From Planctomycetaceae bacterium (GTDB lineage Bacteria > Planctomycetota > PLA2), in the NCBI GenBank assembly GCA_011525755.1, contig WYBS01000020.1, forward strand, positions 1-64,000: a DNA stretch of 64,000 bases. The letters are read 5' to 3'. This document shows positions 27,367 to 35,845 of this stretch, in pieces (position 1 is the stretch's first letter; each line of letters starts with the position of its first letter). Under the pieces are notes generated by a model that was not told where the DNA came from, ran no database searches, and worked only from the letters and a program-made list of their open reading frames with translations. A program made the translations under genes and the position numbers.

Positions 27367-27398
27367 CCGGGTCCGCGCGCCGGGGCGCGCGGACCCGG
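27367..27398. terminator. Long perfect inverted repeat in convergent region
   Basis: Two perfect 15-base arms (27367-27381 and 27384-27398, starting CCGGGTCCGC) are separated by only 2 bases. It would form a very stable hairpin in either transcript. Its place between two convergent genes suggests a bidirectional transcription stop. No T-run flanks it. Confidence 0.45.
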
Positions 27399-27559
27399 GC
27401 TCCCGGATCACTCGGCGGGACGCGGGCGTGGATCCTCTGACGAGGCCGCGCGTGCGCGCCCGCCGGCCCGCCCGACGCACGCGTCCGAAGAGGGGATGCG
27501 GACGGGGGAGTTCGCGGCGAACTCCCGGCCGGTCGAAGGCGCGGTCCGCCCGCGCCGGG

Positions 27560-27835
27560 CTACTTCATGTGCTTGTTGACCAGCTTGGTCATCTCGAACA
27601 TGGTGACCGTCGCCTTGCCGCCGAACACGGGCTTCAGCTTCGCATCCGCGTTGATGTTGCGACGGTTCTTCTTGTCCTGCAGGCCGTTCTTCTTGATGTA
27701 GGCCCAGAGCTTCTTCGTCACCTCGGTGCGCGGCATCGGCTTGTCGCCGATGACCGCCGCCAGAGCGGCGTCAGGCTGCATGGCCTTCATGAACGCCGGG
27801 TTCGGTTTCCGCTTCGCTTTCTTCTTCGCAGCCAT
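27560..27835 (-). CDS. SWIB/MDM2-domain protein
   Basis: This 91-residue basic protein is a single SWIB domain. After a Lys-rich tail (AAKKKAKRK) come IGDKPMPRTEVTKKLWAYIK, then NGLQDKKNRRNINADAKLKPVFG and FEMTKLVNKHM, which follow the eukaryotic SWIB pattern closely. Bacterial stand-alone SWIB proteins are known in chlamydiae, planctomycetes and others; they are thought to bind DNA or chromatin-like proteins. The start at 27835 has GAGG 7 bases upstream. The divergent ferritin gene begins 156 bases away. Confidence 0.9.
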   Translation of the reverse strand: MAAKKKAKRKPNPAFMKAMQPDAALAAVIGDKPMPRTEVTKKLWAYIKKNGLQDKKNRRNINADAKLKPVFGGKATVTMFEMTKLVNKHMK

Positions 27836-27990
27836 TCGTGACCTCGACAGGAGTGGTGAGCGTGCCGGGCCAGTCCCGGACAACGCGTACAGGTTAGGCG
27901 GTCCCACCCCCGGAACAAGCGCCTTTTCGGGCCGGGATCGCGGGTTTCCTGCTATCCTCCCCCGGGACCCAGGACCCCGAGGACAGACCC

Positions 27991-28491
27991 ATGGCACTCT
28001 CCAAGACGATCCAGACCGCCCTGAACGACCAGATCGGCCGGGAGTTCTACTCGGCCTACCTCTACCTCTCCATGTCCGCCTACTGCGCCTCCCGGAACCT
28101 CCCCGGCTTCGCCCATTGGATGATGCTCCAGGCGAAGGAGGAGGCCGGGCACGCCATGAAGCTCTACGGCTTCATCGAGGACCGCTCCGGGCGGGTGGTC
28201 CTCCAGGCGGTGGACAAGCCCCCCTCCGACTTCAAGTCCCCCCTCGAGCTGGTCACGAAGGTCCGTGAGCACGAGGAGATGGTGACCGGGGAGATCAACA
28301 ATCTCTACGCCCTCGCCGCGTCGGAGCACGACTACGCCACCCAGATCTTCCTCGAGTGGTTCCTCACGGAGCAGGTCGAGGAGGAGAAGAACAGCACGCT
28401 GCTGGTCGAGCGGCTCCGCATGGCCGGCGAAAACCAGTCGGCCCTGCTGCTGATCGACCGCGAGATCGGTTCGCGGACCGCGGCGAGCTGA
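27991..28491 (+). CDS. ftn: Non-haem ferritin (FtnA type)
   Basis: This 166-residue four-helix-bundle protein has the ferroxidase ligands Glu18, Glu51 and His54 (REFYSAY, KEEAGHAMK), offset by one from E. coli FtnA, and the later EEMVTGEI and FLTEQVEEE helices. No haem-ligating Met of bacterioferritin is placed at the dimer interface that I can see. It stores iron as ferric mineral in the cytoplasm. Iron supply fits the heavy iron-sulfur load of the neighbouring operons, but no shared regulation is visible. Confidence 0.94.
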   Translation: MALSKTIQTALNDQIGREFYSAYLYLSMSAYCASRNLPGFAHWMMLQAKEEAGHAMKLYGFIEDRSGRVVLQAVDKPPSDFKSPLELVTKVREHEEMVTGEINNLYALAASEHDYATQIFLEWFLTEQVEEEKNSTLLVERLRMAGENQSALLLIDREIGSRTAAS

Positions 28492-28759
28492 CGCCCGGCC
28501 GGCCGCACGGCACGCGCGGGGTCCTTGCGTCCTGCCGTGACCGGGATCCTCGCACGTCCCGGAACAGGGGTGCCGTCACGTGGTGCGTGCAATACCGCGC
28601 GAAGTTTCGCGGGCGCCGCGCGGGCCGGGCACTTCGTGCGAGCACGACCTCCCGGTGCGGGCCGCGCTTCGTGCTCGGCGGAGTACGATGCGCAAGGCTC
28701 GAGTCCGGACTCGCGCCGCATCGGTCGGCAGCGGCTTCCAGACTCGACGGGAGGACGAC

Positions 28760-29527
28760 ATGTCGAGCTTGAGTCACGTGATGGCGGCAGGGACCGTCGC
28801 GCTCGCGGCCATGCTCTGGGCGAGCCCTGCGAGGGCGGACGAGGAGGCGGAAGTCTCGGAGACCGTCGGTGAGATGCGCAAGGCGGAGGAGGAGCGTCTG
28901 CGCGAGTGCCAGGCGGTCGAGGAGGAGCACCGGAAGGAGGTCCAAAAGGCGCGGGAAGAGGCCGAGGCGGAAGGCAAGCCGGAGAAGCTCGCCGAGAAGC
29001 TCGAGGATCTCGAGAACAAGCGGTGCGCGAAGGTCGTGAAGATCGAGCGGAGTCACGCCGGGAAGCGGGCGGCCATCCTGGGGAAGGGGCGCGGACATCC
29101 CAAGGCCAAGGAGGACAAGGTCGCGCGCGAGCTTGAGAAATGCGAGGAGCAGCGCGAGTCGCACCTGCGCAAGGCGCAGGAGGAGTACGACCGCGAGGTG
29201 GAGAAGGCGAAGGAGGAGTCGAAGGGCAAGGCCGAAGGGCACGATCTCGAGCGGACGATCCTCCGCCTCGAGAACAAGCACAACCAGAAGGTCGAGAGGA
29301 TCGAGCGGACCTACGACGAGCGTCGCGCCCGCCTGCTCAACGTCAAGATCCCTGGCCGCGGCAAGGCCGAGGGGGAAGACGACGACGGTCACGGCAAGGG
29401 CGGAGAAGAGGACGACGACGGTCACGGCAAGGGCGGGGAAGAGGACGACGACGGTCGCGGCAAGGGCAAGGACAAGGACGACGACAAGGGCCACGGCAAG
29501 GGCCCCAAGGGGAAGGGCGGCAGGTAG
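28760..29527 (+). CDS. Secreted charged coiled-coil protein with acidic GH repeat tail
   Basis: The start at ATG 28760 has GGGAGGA 7 bases upstream and gives a clean signal peptide ending ASPARA. The 255-residue product is then almost wholly Lys/Glu/Arg-rich helix (about residues 30-215), likely one or two coiled coils, with paired Cys in RECQAVEEE, NKRCAKV and EKCEEQ. The tail has Asp/His/Gly/Lys repeats (EDDDGHGKGG) that could bind divalent metal. I do not recognise a family. A palindrome CGCGAA-GT-TTCGCG at 28598-28611 lies in the upstream gap. Confidence 0.7.
   Translation: MSSLSHVMAAGTVALAAMLWASPARADEEAEVSETVGEMRKAEEERLRECQAVEEEHRKEVQKAREEAEAEGKPEKLAEKLEDLENKRCAKVVKIERSHAGKRAAILGKGRGHPKAKEDKVARELEKCEEQRESHLRKAQEEYDREVEKAKEESKGKAEGHDLERTILRLENKHNQKVERIERTYDERRARLLNVKIPGRGKAEGEDDDGHGKGGEEDDDGHGKGGEEDDDGRGKGKDKDDDKGHGKGPKGKGGR
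29375..29470 (+). repeat. 33-base in-frame tandem repeat
   Basis: About three units (29375-29404, shortened; 29405-29437; 29438-29470) encode GEEDDDGHGKG-like 11-residue repeats in the coiled-coil protein's tail. Units 2 and 3 differ at only a few bases, so the repeat is recent and copy number may vary between strains. Confidence 0.8.
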
Positions 29528-29683
29528 GTACCGCTGGCCGGAGCCGCGCCCGCGGCCCCCGCGCCCCCCCGACGCGGTTCTCCGTCGCCGACGGAAAGGC
29601 CCGCCGTTGATCGCCGCGCGTCGCGCGGCCTCGGCGGCGACGGATCGCGCCGGCGCCGCCGGTCTTCGGTATTGTCGTGGCCC

Positions 29684-31837
29684 ATGGCCACACGCCCCCT
29701 CGCCCTTCTCCTCCTCGCCGCGTGCGCGGCCGTGCCCGCGAGATCGGAGCCCTTTCCCGACGCGATCGCGGAGGCGCTCGCGGCGATGGGGATCGCGGAG
29801 AAGGATCTCGGCTACCGCCCGCTCGCGCATTGGGGGCGCTACCCGCACCCGCGCACGATTCCCCACGTGCTCCCGTTCTTCGAGGACCTGCACGCGCGGC
29901 CGCTCGATACGTACGGCTTCGCGCGCACGCTCGGCAACGCGGTCGACGAGCTCCTCCAGCCGGCGAAGCTCCGCGAGGCGCCGGACGCGAAGGACCGGAA
30001 GGAGTCGCTCTTCCGGCTCGGCGTCGTCCTCGGCACCGACCGGCTGCTCGGCGCGTTCCGCGGGTACTCTGCGAACCTCGACCCGCAGCCGTGGGACCGC
30101 GAGCCCCTGCTCCACGCGTGCGAGACGCTCCTCGAGCGCTCCGGGAAGCCGCTCCGCAGGCCGATGAGCTTCGGCGCGCAGTTCGCGAAGGAGGAGCCGT
30201 CGCCGCGCGCGAAGCTCCGCACGGAGGTCGACAAGGTCCCCGGACCCCTCCAACTTCCCCTCGCGAGGCTCCTCCTGAACCTCATCGAGGCGCGCGAGTG
30301 GATCGACCTCGGGCTCCGGGACGTGCCCTTCGAGATGCGCGAGCGCCTGTTCGCCGCGCTGCCGAGGCTCCTCGAGGAGACGCCCGACGGCATGGGCTAC
30401 GACCCGGTCTTCGACGACATCGCGAAAGGGATCGACGGGCCGTCCCTCTACTACGGGTGCCTGAAGGCGCTCCAGGCCGTGCAGGACGCGCGGCGCGAGG
30501 TCCCGGAGGGCGGGCATCCCGCGTTCGTCTTCCGGCTCGACACGCCGTGGGGCGCCGTGCGGTTCGACAACGGCGCGGAGGAGTTCGCCGAGGAGGGCCC
30601 GTTCCTCGTCGTCGATCTCGCGGGGCGCGCGCGCGGTCCGCTCGGCGCGACGGCCCCGCGGCGCTCTCTCTCCGTCGCGCTCCTGCTCGCGGGCGCGGGC
30701 GGCGGCAAGGCGCCGCTCGCGAGCGGCATCCTCGGCTGCGGCGTCGTCTACGCCGCCGGCGACGCGGGTTCGTCCTACGCCACCGACCGGTACGGCCTCG
30801 GCTTCGGCATGTTCGGGCTCGGCGCGCTCGTCGACGAGGGCGGCGACGACTCGTACGAGATGGCGGCGGGCGGGATGGGCGCGGGGGTGTTCGGCATCGG
30901 GCTCCTGCTCGACGCGGGCGGGAACGATGCGTACCGTCTTCTCGAGGGGGATGGGCAGGGGTTCGGGGGACCCGGGGGAGTGGGGGTGCTCGCCGACCGC
31001 TCGGGCGACGACACCTACTTCGCCGAGCGCGACGCGGCGAAGGCGGGGCGCGCGGACTACCACTCGGCGGACAAGGTCGCCGCGAACAACGCGCAGGGCG
31101 CGGGCTTCGGGCGGCGCGGCGACGGAAGCGACGGCCACAGCTGGGCCGGCGGGCTAGGCGCGCTCCTCGACGCGGAGGGCAAGGACACGTACGAGGCCGG
31201 GAACTTCAGCCAGGGCATCGGCTACTGGTACGGGACGGGGATCCTCTGGGACGGCCGCGGCGACGACGTCTACGAGAGCGTCTACTTCACGCAGGGGTCC
31301 GGCGCGCACTTCGCGATAGGCGCGCTCGTCGACGAGGCGGGGAACGACCGGCACACTCTGCTCGAGAACGCGGGCGCCGGGCTCGGCTTCGGCTGGGACG
31401 TCGTGAACGCGCTCCTGATCGACCGCGGGGCGGGCAGCGACCGCTACGAGGCGAAGATCATCTCGACGGGGCTCGCGGAGGTGCGCAGCAACGCGTTCTT
31501 CCTCGACGAGGGCGGCGACGACACGTACGTGCTCGACGCGGGGACGAAGGGGTTCGGGGACGTCGACGAGCGGAAGGAGTACACGGATCCGCCGAAGACC
31601 TCGACGGCGTCGTTCGAGTTGACGCAGGTCGGAGTCTTCCTCGACCTCGGCGGGAAGGACGCCTATCTGCGCCGGCCGAAGGAGGGCGAACCGGCCCCGG
31701 ACCCGGAGGCGGGCGACAACCGGCGCTGGAACCTCCGCGCGCGCGACCCAAGGGCGGCGGGCGGGTTCAACGTCTCCTTCGCCGCGGACGTGGAGGGCGG
31801 GAAGGCGCGCTTCCTCGTCCCGTGGCCGGCACGGTAG
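29684..31837 (+). CDS. Large secreted protein with GGDDxY/GNDxY repeats
   Basis: From ATG 29684 the protein has 717 residues with a signal peptide (LALLLLAACAAVPARS). The first half (about 30-330) is helical with no recognised domain. The second half (about 370-630) is a series of Gly-rich repeats built from LxDxGGDDxY and LLDAGGNDAY blocks alternating with GxGxGxxG stretches. Repeats with this Asp/Asn/Gly pattern are common in secreted planctomycete and acidobacterial proteins and may bind calcium on a beta-helix. No catalytic motif is seen. It stands alone; the next gene follows a 227-base leader. Confidence 0.8.
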   Translation: MATRPLALLLLAACAAVPARSEPFPDAIAEALAAMGIAEKDLGYRPLAHWGRYPHPRTIPHVLPFFEDLHARPLDTYGFARTLGNAVDELLQPAKLREAPDAKDRKESLFRLGVVLGTDRLLGAFRGYSANLDPQPWDREPLLHACETLLERSGKPLRRPMSFGAQFAKEEPSPRAKLRTEVDKVPGPLQLPLARLLLNLIEAREWIDLGLRDVPFEMRERLFAALPRLLEETPDGMGYDPVFDDIAKGIDGPSLYYGCLKALQAVQDARREVPEGGHPAFVFRLDTPWGAVRFDNGAEEFAEEGPFLVVDLAGRARGPLGATAPRRSLSVALLLAGAGGGKAPLASGILGCGVVYAAGDAGSSYATDRYGLGFGMFGLGALVDEGGDDSYEMAAGGMGAGVFGIGLLLDAGGNDAYRLLEGDGQGFGGPGGVGVLADRSGDDTYFAERDAAKAGRADYHSADKVAANNAQGAGFGRRGDGSDGHSWAGGLGALLDAEGKDTYEAGNFSQGIGYWYGTGILWDGRGDDVYESVYFTQGSGAHFAIGALVDEAGNDRHTLLENAGAGLGFGWDVVNALLIDRGAGSDRYEAKIISTGLAEVRSNAFFLDEGGDDTYVLDAGTKGFGDVDERKEYTDPPKTSTASFELTQVGVFLDLGGKDAYLRRPKEGEPAPDPEAGDNRRWNLRARDPRAAGGFNVSFAADVEGGKARFLVPWPAR

Positions 31838-31886
31838 GGGCACCGCGGGCCGTCCGTCACCCGCACGCGGTCCCTCCCCGCGGGTT

Positions 31887-31931
31887 GCGGAACCTGTTCC
31901 GCGGCCCGCGGAACGCAAACCGTTGCGCAAC
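31887..31931. repeat. Cluster of overlapping palindromes upstream of kamA
   Basis: GCGGAAC-CT-GTTCCGC (31887-31902) shares its right arm with GTTCCGCG-GCC-CGCGGAAC (31896-31914), so the same arm can pair on either side. A perfect decamer GTTGCGCAAC follows at 31922-31931, enclosed by AACCG and CGGTT. The element could be an alternative-hairpin leader, the end of the upstream transcript, or a binding site. Confidence 0.65.
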
Positions 31932-31985
31932 AGCCGGTTGCGCGCGCCGCGCACATTAACCGTTACCCCCGTCGGGAGACCCTTC

Positions 31986-32013
31986 TTGACACCATTACAG
32001 GGCCGGGTAATCA
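31986..32013 (+). promoter_or_regulatory. Possible sigma-70-like promoter for kamA operon
   Basis: A perfect TTGACA (31986-31991) sits in the only AT-richer part of this leader. Sixteen bases downstream is TAATCA, a poor -10. kamA starts about 50 bases later behind an AGGAGG site (32056-32061). The -35 is convincing; the -10 is not. Confidence 0.35.
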
Positions 32014-32064
32014 ATTCCGACTATCAGAGCGCGGCCCACACCGGAGCCGCGAGGCCAGGAGGCT

Positions 32065-33282
32065 ATGGACACGATCGAACACGGGCCAGATAGCGGCCCG
32101 ATCACGCAAGCGCCCCCACAGCAACCAACCTTCACGATCAGCGAGAGATCCGAGCAGTTCCGGCGACTCCACTTCGGGGACGTGACGCCGGACCAATGGA
32201 ACGACTGGCACTGGCAGCTCCAGAACCGCCTTCGCGACAAGGAGCACCTCGAGCGCGTCTTCCACCTTTCCGACGACGAGCAGCGCACGATCGACCGGAT
32301 CGGCGGGCGGCTCGCCGTCGGCATCACGCCGTACTACGCGTCGCTCATGGATCCCGACGATCCCATGGACCCGCTGCGCCGGACCATGGTCCCCGTCGCC
32401 GAGGAGTTCTTCCAGTCGGCAGGCGAGGCCGAGGATCCGCTCGGCGAGGACGCGGCGAGCCCGGTGCCCGGCATCGTGCACCGCTACCCCGACCGCGTGC
32501 TCTTCCTCGTGACGAGCTTCTGCGCGGTCTACTGCCGCTACTGCACGCGCGCGCGGCTCGTCTCCCACACGGGCGAGTACCACTTCAACCAGGCGCAGTA
32601 CGAGAAGGCGCTCGCCTACGTGCGCGAGCACAGCGAGATCCGCGACGTGCTCATCTCGGGCGGCGACCCGCTCACGATGGGCGACGAGCGGCTCGACTGG
32701 ATCCTCACGCGGCTGCGCGCGATCCCGCACGTCGAGTTCGTGCGGATCGGGTCGAAGGTGCCGGTGTCGCTGCCGCAGCGCATCACGCCCGGGTTCCTCT
32801 CGATGATCCGGAAGCACCGGGTCTGGATCAGCATCCACTTCATGCACGGGAACGAGGTGACGCCCGAGGTGCACGAGGCGTGCGGGAAGCTCGCCGACGC
32901 GGGCATCCCGCTCGGCAGCCAGACGGTCCTCTGCAAGGGCGTGAACGACGACGTCCTCACGATGAAGCGTCTCGTCCACGGGCTCTTGAAGGCCCGCGTC
33001 CGCCCGTACTACCTCTACCAGTGCGACCCGATCATCGGCTCCGCGCACCTGCGCACGCCGGTGGAGAAGGGGCTCGAGATCATCCAGGGGCTCCGGGGAC
33101 ACACGACGGGCTACGCGGTCCCCACGTTCGTCGTCGACGCGCCGGGCGGCGGCGGGAAGATCCCGCTCTACCCCGACATGGTCGCGGGGCGCGAGGGCGA
33201 CTTCGTGCTCCTCCGCAACTACGCGGGGAAGATCTTCCGCTACCCGGACCCGGCGCCGGCGCCGGCGCAGGTGACGGCATGA
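32065..33282 (+). CDS. kamA: Lysine 2,3-aminomutase family radical SAM enzyme
   Basis: The 405-residue protein has the radical SAM cluster motif CAVYCRYCTR. Downstream it has the PLP region VVDAPGGGGKIPLYPD with the PLP-binding Lys. Asp in YQCD and Asp in VVDAP match the two Asp that bind the lysine substrate; in glutamate 2,3-aminomutase these are Lys and Asn, so lysine (giving beta-lysine) is the likelier substrate. The C-terminal zinc-ligating Cys cluster of the clostridial enzyme is missing, as in many shorter homologues. It opens a cluster with YkgJ-like, ATP-grasp and GNAT genes and overlaps the next gene by 4 bases. Confidence 0.9.
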   Translation: MDTIEHGPDSGPITQAPPQQPTFTISERSEQFRRLHFGDVTPDQWNDWHWQLQNRLRDKEHLERVFHLSDDEQRTIDRIGGRLAVGITPYYASLMDPDDPMDPLRRTMVPVAEEFFQSAGEAEDPLGEDAASPVPGIVHRYPDRVLFLVTSFCAVYCRYCTRARLVSHTGEYHFNQAQYEKALAYVREHSEIRDVLISGGDPLTMGDERLDWILTRLRAIPHVEFVRIGSKVPVSLPQRITPGFLSMIRKHRVWISIHFMHGNEVTPEVHEACGKLADAGIPLGSQTVLCKGVNDDVLTMKRLVHGLLKARVRPYYLYQCDPIIGSAHLRTPVEKGLEIIQGLRGHTTGYAVPTFVVDAPGGGGKIPLYPDMVAGREGDFVLLRNYAGKIFRYPDPAPAPAQVTA

Positions 33283-33797
33283 GCGGCACGCACGCGTGCA
33301 GTCCCGGGCCGTGGGGCTGCGCGAAGCACGCGCTCGTGGAACGCACCTGCTGCCAGACCGCCGAGGTCTTCGTGACCGAGGGGGACAAGCAGCGGATCGC
33401 GGAGCACACGGGGCGAACGGACTTCTGGGAGGACCGCGCGCCGGCGGACCCGTCGTACCTCGACCAGGGGGACGACCCTGCGTGGCTCGAGGGCGCGTTC
33501 CACCGGGACGGCACGCGGCCGATCCTCAGGAAGAAGCCCTCCGGCGACTGCATGTTCCTCGGCGCGGAGGGCTGCTCGCTGCCGGTCGAGGTGCGGCCGC
33601 TCATCTGCCGCATCTACCCCTTCGAGTACACGGAGAAGGGTGTGCAGGGGGTCGGGGGGAGCTGCCCGTCCTACGTCGTGCCGCCGGGGAGCACGCTTCT
33701 GGACACGCTCGGGATGAAGCGCGAGGACGCGGAGCGCTGGCACGAGGCGCTCTACCGCGAACTGAGGGTGCGCGATGCTCGTCGGACTCACGTATGA
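33279..33797 (+). CDS. YkgJ-type CxxxCxxxxCC metal-cluster protein
   Basis: The 172-residue protein starts in an ATGA overlap with kamA. It has the family's spread Cys pattern: CAKHALVERTCCQ at the N-terminus, GDCMFLGAEGCSLP in the middle and RPLICRIYPFEY. These proteins bind an iron-sulfur or zinc cluster; few have a known role, and some assist radical or modifying enzymes. Its coupling to kamA and 23-base overlap with the ATP-grasp gene suggest a partner in the same pathway. The coding sequence holds a G5-TC-G6 motif copy at 33647-33659. Confidence 0.8.
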   Translation: MSGTHACSPGPWGCAKHALVERTCCQTAEVFVTEGDKQRIAEHTGRTDFWEDRAPADPSYLDQGDDPAWLEGAFHRDGTRPILRKKPSGDCMFLGAEGCSLPVEVRPLICRIYPFEYTEKGVQGVGGSCPSYVVPPGSTLLDTLGMKREDAERWHEALYRELRVRDARRTHV

Positions 33798-34749
33798 CCT
33801 CCGCGCCGACTACCTCGCGATGGGATACGGCGAGGAGGAGACGGCGGAGTTCGACAGGCCGGACACGATCGACGCGATCGAGCGCGAGCTCCTTGCGCTC
33901 GGGCACAGGACCGAGCGGATCGGCCACGTGCGCCGCCTCGCGGAGCGGCTCGCCGCGGGCGCGCGATGGGACCTCGTCTTCAACATCGCGGAGGGGATGA
34001 GGGGCTTCGGCCGCGAGGCGCAGGTCCCCGCGCTCCTCGACGCGTTCGAGATCCCGTACACGTTCTGCGATCCGCTCTGCGCCGCGGTGACGCTCCACAA
34101 GGCGGTCGCGAAGCGCGTGCTCAGGGACGTCGGGATCCCGACGCCGGATTTCGCGGTCGTCGAGCGGGCGGAGGACGCGGCGAAGGTCGATCTCCCGTTC
34201 CCGCTCTTCGTGAAGCCCGTGGCCGAGGGCACGGCGAAGGGGATCCACGCGGAGTCCAAGGTGCGGGACCCCGGGGCGTTCGCGGCGGAGTGCGCGAAGG
34301 TGATCGAGGCGTGCCGCCAGCCGGCGCTCGTCGAGACCTTTTTGCCGGGCCGCGAGGTGACCGTCGGGATCACGGGCACCGGCGACAAGGCGGTCGCGAT
34401 CGGCACGCTCGAGGTGATCCTCCTGCCCGCGGCGGAGGCCGACTCCTACACTTACAAGAACAAGGAGCACTGCGAGGACCTCTGCGAGTACGTGCTCGCG
34501 AAGGGACGCTTCGCGGACCAGGCGGAGCGCCTCGCGCTCGAGGCGTGGCGCGCGCTCGGCTGCCGGGACGGCGGGCGGATCGACCTCCGCGCGGACGCCA
34601 AGGGGGATCTCTCGGTCCTCGAGGCGAACCCGCTGCCCGGGCTGCATCCCGAGCATTCCGACCTCCCGATCCTCTGTGCGAAGGTCGGTATCCCGTACCG
34701 GGAGCTGGTCCGCCGGATCGTCGCGAGCGCGGTCGAACGAATCCGGTAG
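33775..34749 (+). CDS. ATP-grasp ligase 1 (D-Ala-D-Ala ligase-like)
   Basis: This 324-residue protein has the ATP-grasp fold: an N-terminal segment with DLVFNIAEGMRGFGREAQ, the central FPLFVKPVAEGTAKGI lysine block and the C-terminal RIDLRAD and LEANPLPGLHP metal-binding block. The family joins a carboxylate to an amine with ATP cleavage. It differs from Ddl in lacking the usual cell-wall gene context and in having a second paralogue next door. Beta-lysine or a peptide containing it is a plausible substrate given kamA, but this is inference. Confidence 0.82.
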   Translation: MLVGLTYDLRADYLAMGYGEEETAEFDRPDTIDAIERELLALGHRTERIGHVRRLAERLAAGARWDLVFNIAEGMRGFGREAQVPALLDAFEIPYTFCDPLCAAVTLHKAVAKRVLRDVGIPTPDFAVVERAEDAAKVDLPFPLFVKPVAEGTAKGIHAESKVRDPGAFAAECAKVIEACRQPALVETFLPGREVTVGITGTGDKAVAIGTLEVILLPAAEADSYTYKNKEHCEDLCEYVLAKGRFADQAERLALEAWRALGCRDGGRIDLRADAKGDLSVLEANPLPGLHPEHSDLPILCAKVGIPYRELVRRIVASAVERIR

Positions 34750-34852
34750 GGGGGCGGGCGCGCGGCCACGACCCGGGCCCCGGGCCCCCGGAACGACCCC
34801 CTCCCCCGGACCCCCTCCCCTCGCCTCCCGTCCGCGATAGACTCCTGTGACC

Positions 34853-35845
34853 ATGCGGGTTGCGGTTCTCCATGATTTGCTGCCCGAGGGTGCGCGTCCC
34901 GACGAGGAGGACACCCTCGCCCAGGCGGAGTTGGTGGCCGAGGAGCTCAGGGCGCTGGGCCACGAGGCGGAGCTCGTGCCCTTCGCCCTCGACCTCGAGA
35001 AGGCGGGGCGCGCGCTCAAGGCGAGCAAGCCCGACCTCGTGTTCAATCTCGTCGAGTCGGTCGGGGGGAAGGCGCGGCTCATGCACCTCGCGCCCGCGCT
35101 GCTCGACGCGATGGGCCATCCCTACACCGGTTGCCGGACGGAGGCGCTCTTCCTGACGACGAACAAGGTCCTCGCGAAGCGGCTCCTCTCGCTGCGCGGC
35201 CTCCCGACGCCTGCGTGGGTGACGGTGGACGATCTCATCTCGAGCGCGCGCGTCGCCGGCGGTCGCTGGATCCTCAAGTCGGTGCACGAGGAGGCATCGG
35301 TCGGCATCGAGGACGACGCGGTCGTGGAGGCGAGCGGCCCGAAGCTCCTGAAGCTCCTCTCGGAGCGCGCGCCCAAGCTCGGCGACGAGGCCTTCGCGGA
35401 GGCGTACGTCGAGGGGCGCGAGTTCAACCTCTCGCTGCTCGAGACGGAGACGGGCGTGCGCGTGCTCCCCGTGGCGGAGACGCTCTTCGTCGACTACGCG
35501 CCCGGGAAGCCGCGGATCGTCGGCTACGCCGCGAAGTGGCGCGAGGACTCGTACGAGTACAACCACACGCCGCGCAGCTTCGGCGCCGAGCGCGCGGAGC
35601 CGCTGCTCGCGCGGATGCTCCAGGACCTCGCGCGCCAGTGCTGGACGCTCTTCGGCCTCAAGGGCTACGCGCGCGTCGACTTCCGCGTCGACGAGTGGAG
35701 CCGGCCGTGGATCCTCGAGGTGAACGCGAATCCGTGCCTCTCGCCCGACGCGGGCTTCCTGGCGGCGGCAAAGGAAGCGCGCCTCGCGCCGGCGGACGTG
35801 CTCCGCCGGATCATGGTGGCAGCGGGGGGGCGCGGGGGGGAGTAG
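34853..35845 (+). CDS. ATP-grasp ligase 2 (D-Ala-D-Ala ligase-like)
   Basis: From ATG 34853 the protein has 330 residues (an in-frame GTG 6 bases earlier is possible). It shows the same fold as its neighbour: VFNLVESVGGKARLM, WILKSVHEEASVGI, and the metal-binding ends RVDFRVDEW and LEVNANPCLSP. The two ligases are clearly paralogous yet distant, so they may add two different units in turn. The last codons encode a run of Gly from G7-CGC-G7 (35824-35840), and the next gene starts directly after the stop. Confidence 0.82.
   Translation: MRVAVLHDLLPEGARPDEEDTLAQAELVAEELRALGHEAELVPFALDLEKAGRALKASKPDLVFNLVESVGGKARLMHLAPALLDAMGHPYTGCRTEALFLTTNKVLAKRLLSLRGLPTPAWVTVDDLISSARVAGGRWILKSVHEEASVGIEDDAVVEASGPKLLKLLSERAPKLGDEAFAEAYVEGREFNLSLLETETGVRVLPVAETLFVDYAPGKPRIVGYAAKWREDSYEYNHTPRSFGAERAEPLLARMLQDLARQCWTLFGLKGYARVDFRVDEWSRPWILEVNANPCLSPDAGFLAAAKEARLAPADVLRRIMVAAGGRGGE

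Larger units (their letters stand above)
27145..27559. other. Non-coding region between convergent genes, 415 bases
   Basis: No gene with supporting signals is visible. The stretch lies between the 3' ends of the LRAT-like gene (plus) and the SWIB gene (minus). It holds two strong inverted repeats that are listed separately. Open frames across it are ordinary for this base composition. Confidence 0.55.

Noticed and set aside
27349-27579. Short plus-strand frames in the gap before the SWIB gene
   Set aside because: They cross the long perfect hairpin, have no ribosome-binding site and Arg/Pro/Ala-biased composition.
28598-28611. Palindrome CGCGAA-GT-TTCGCG upstream of the coiled-coil protein gene
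   Set aside because: It could be an operator, but it is short, single and about 150 bases from the start codon, so I kept it only as a note.
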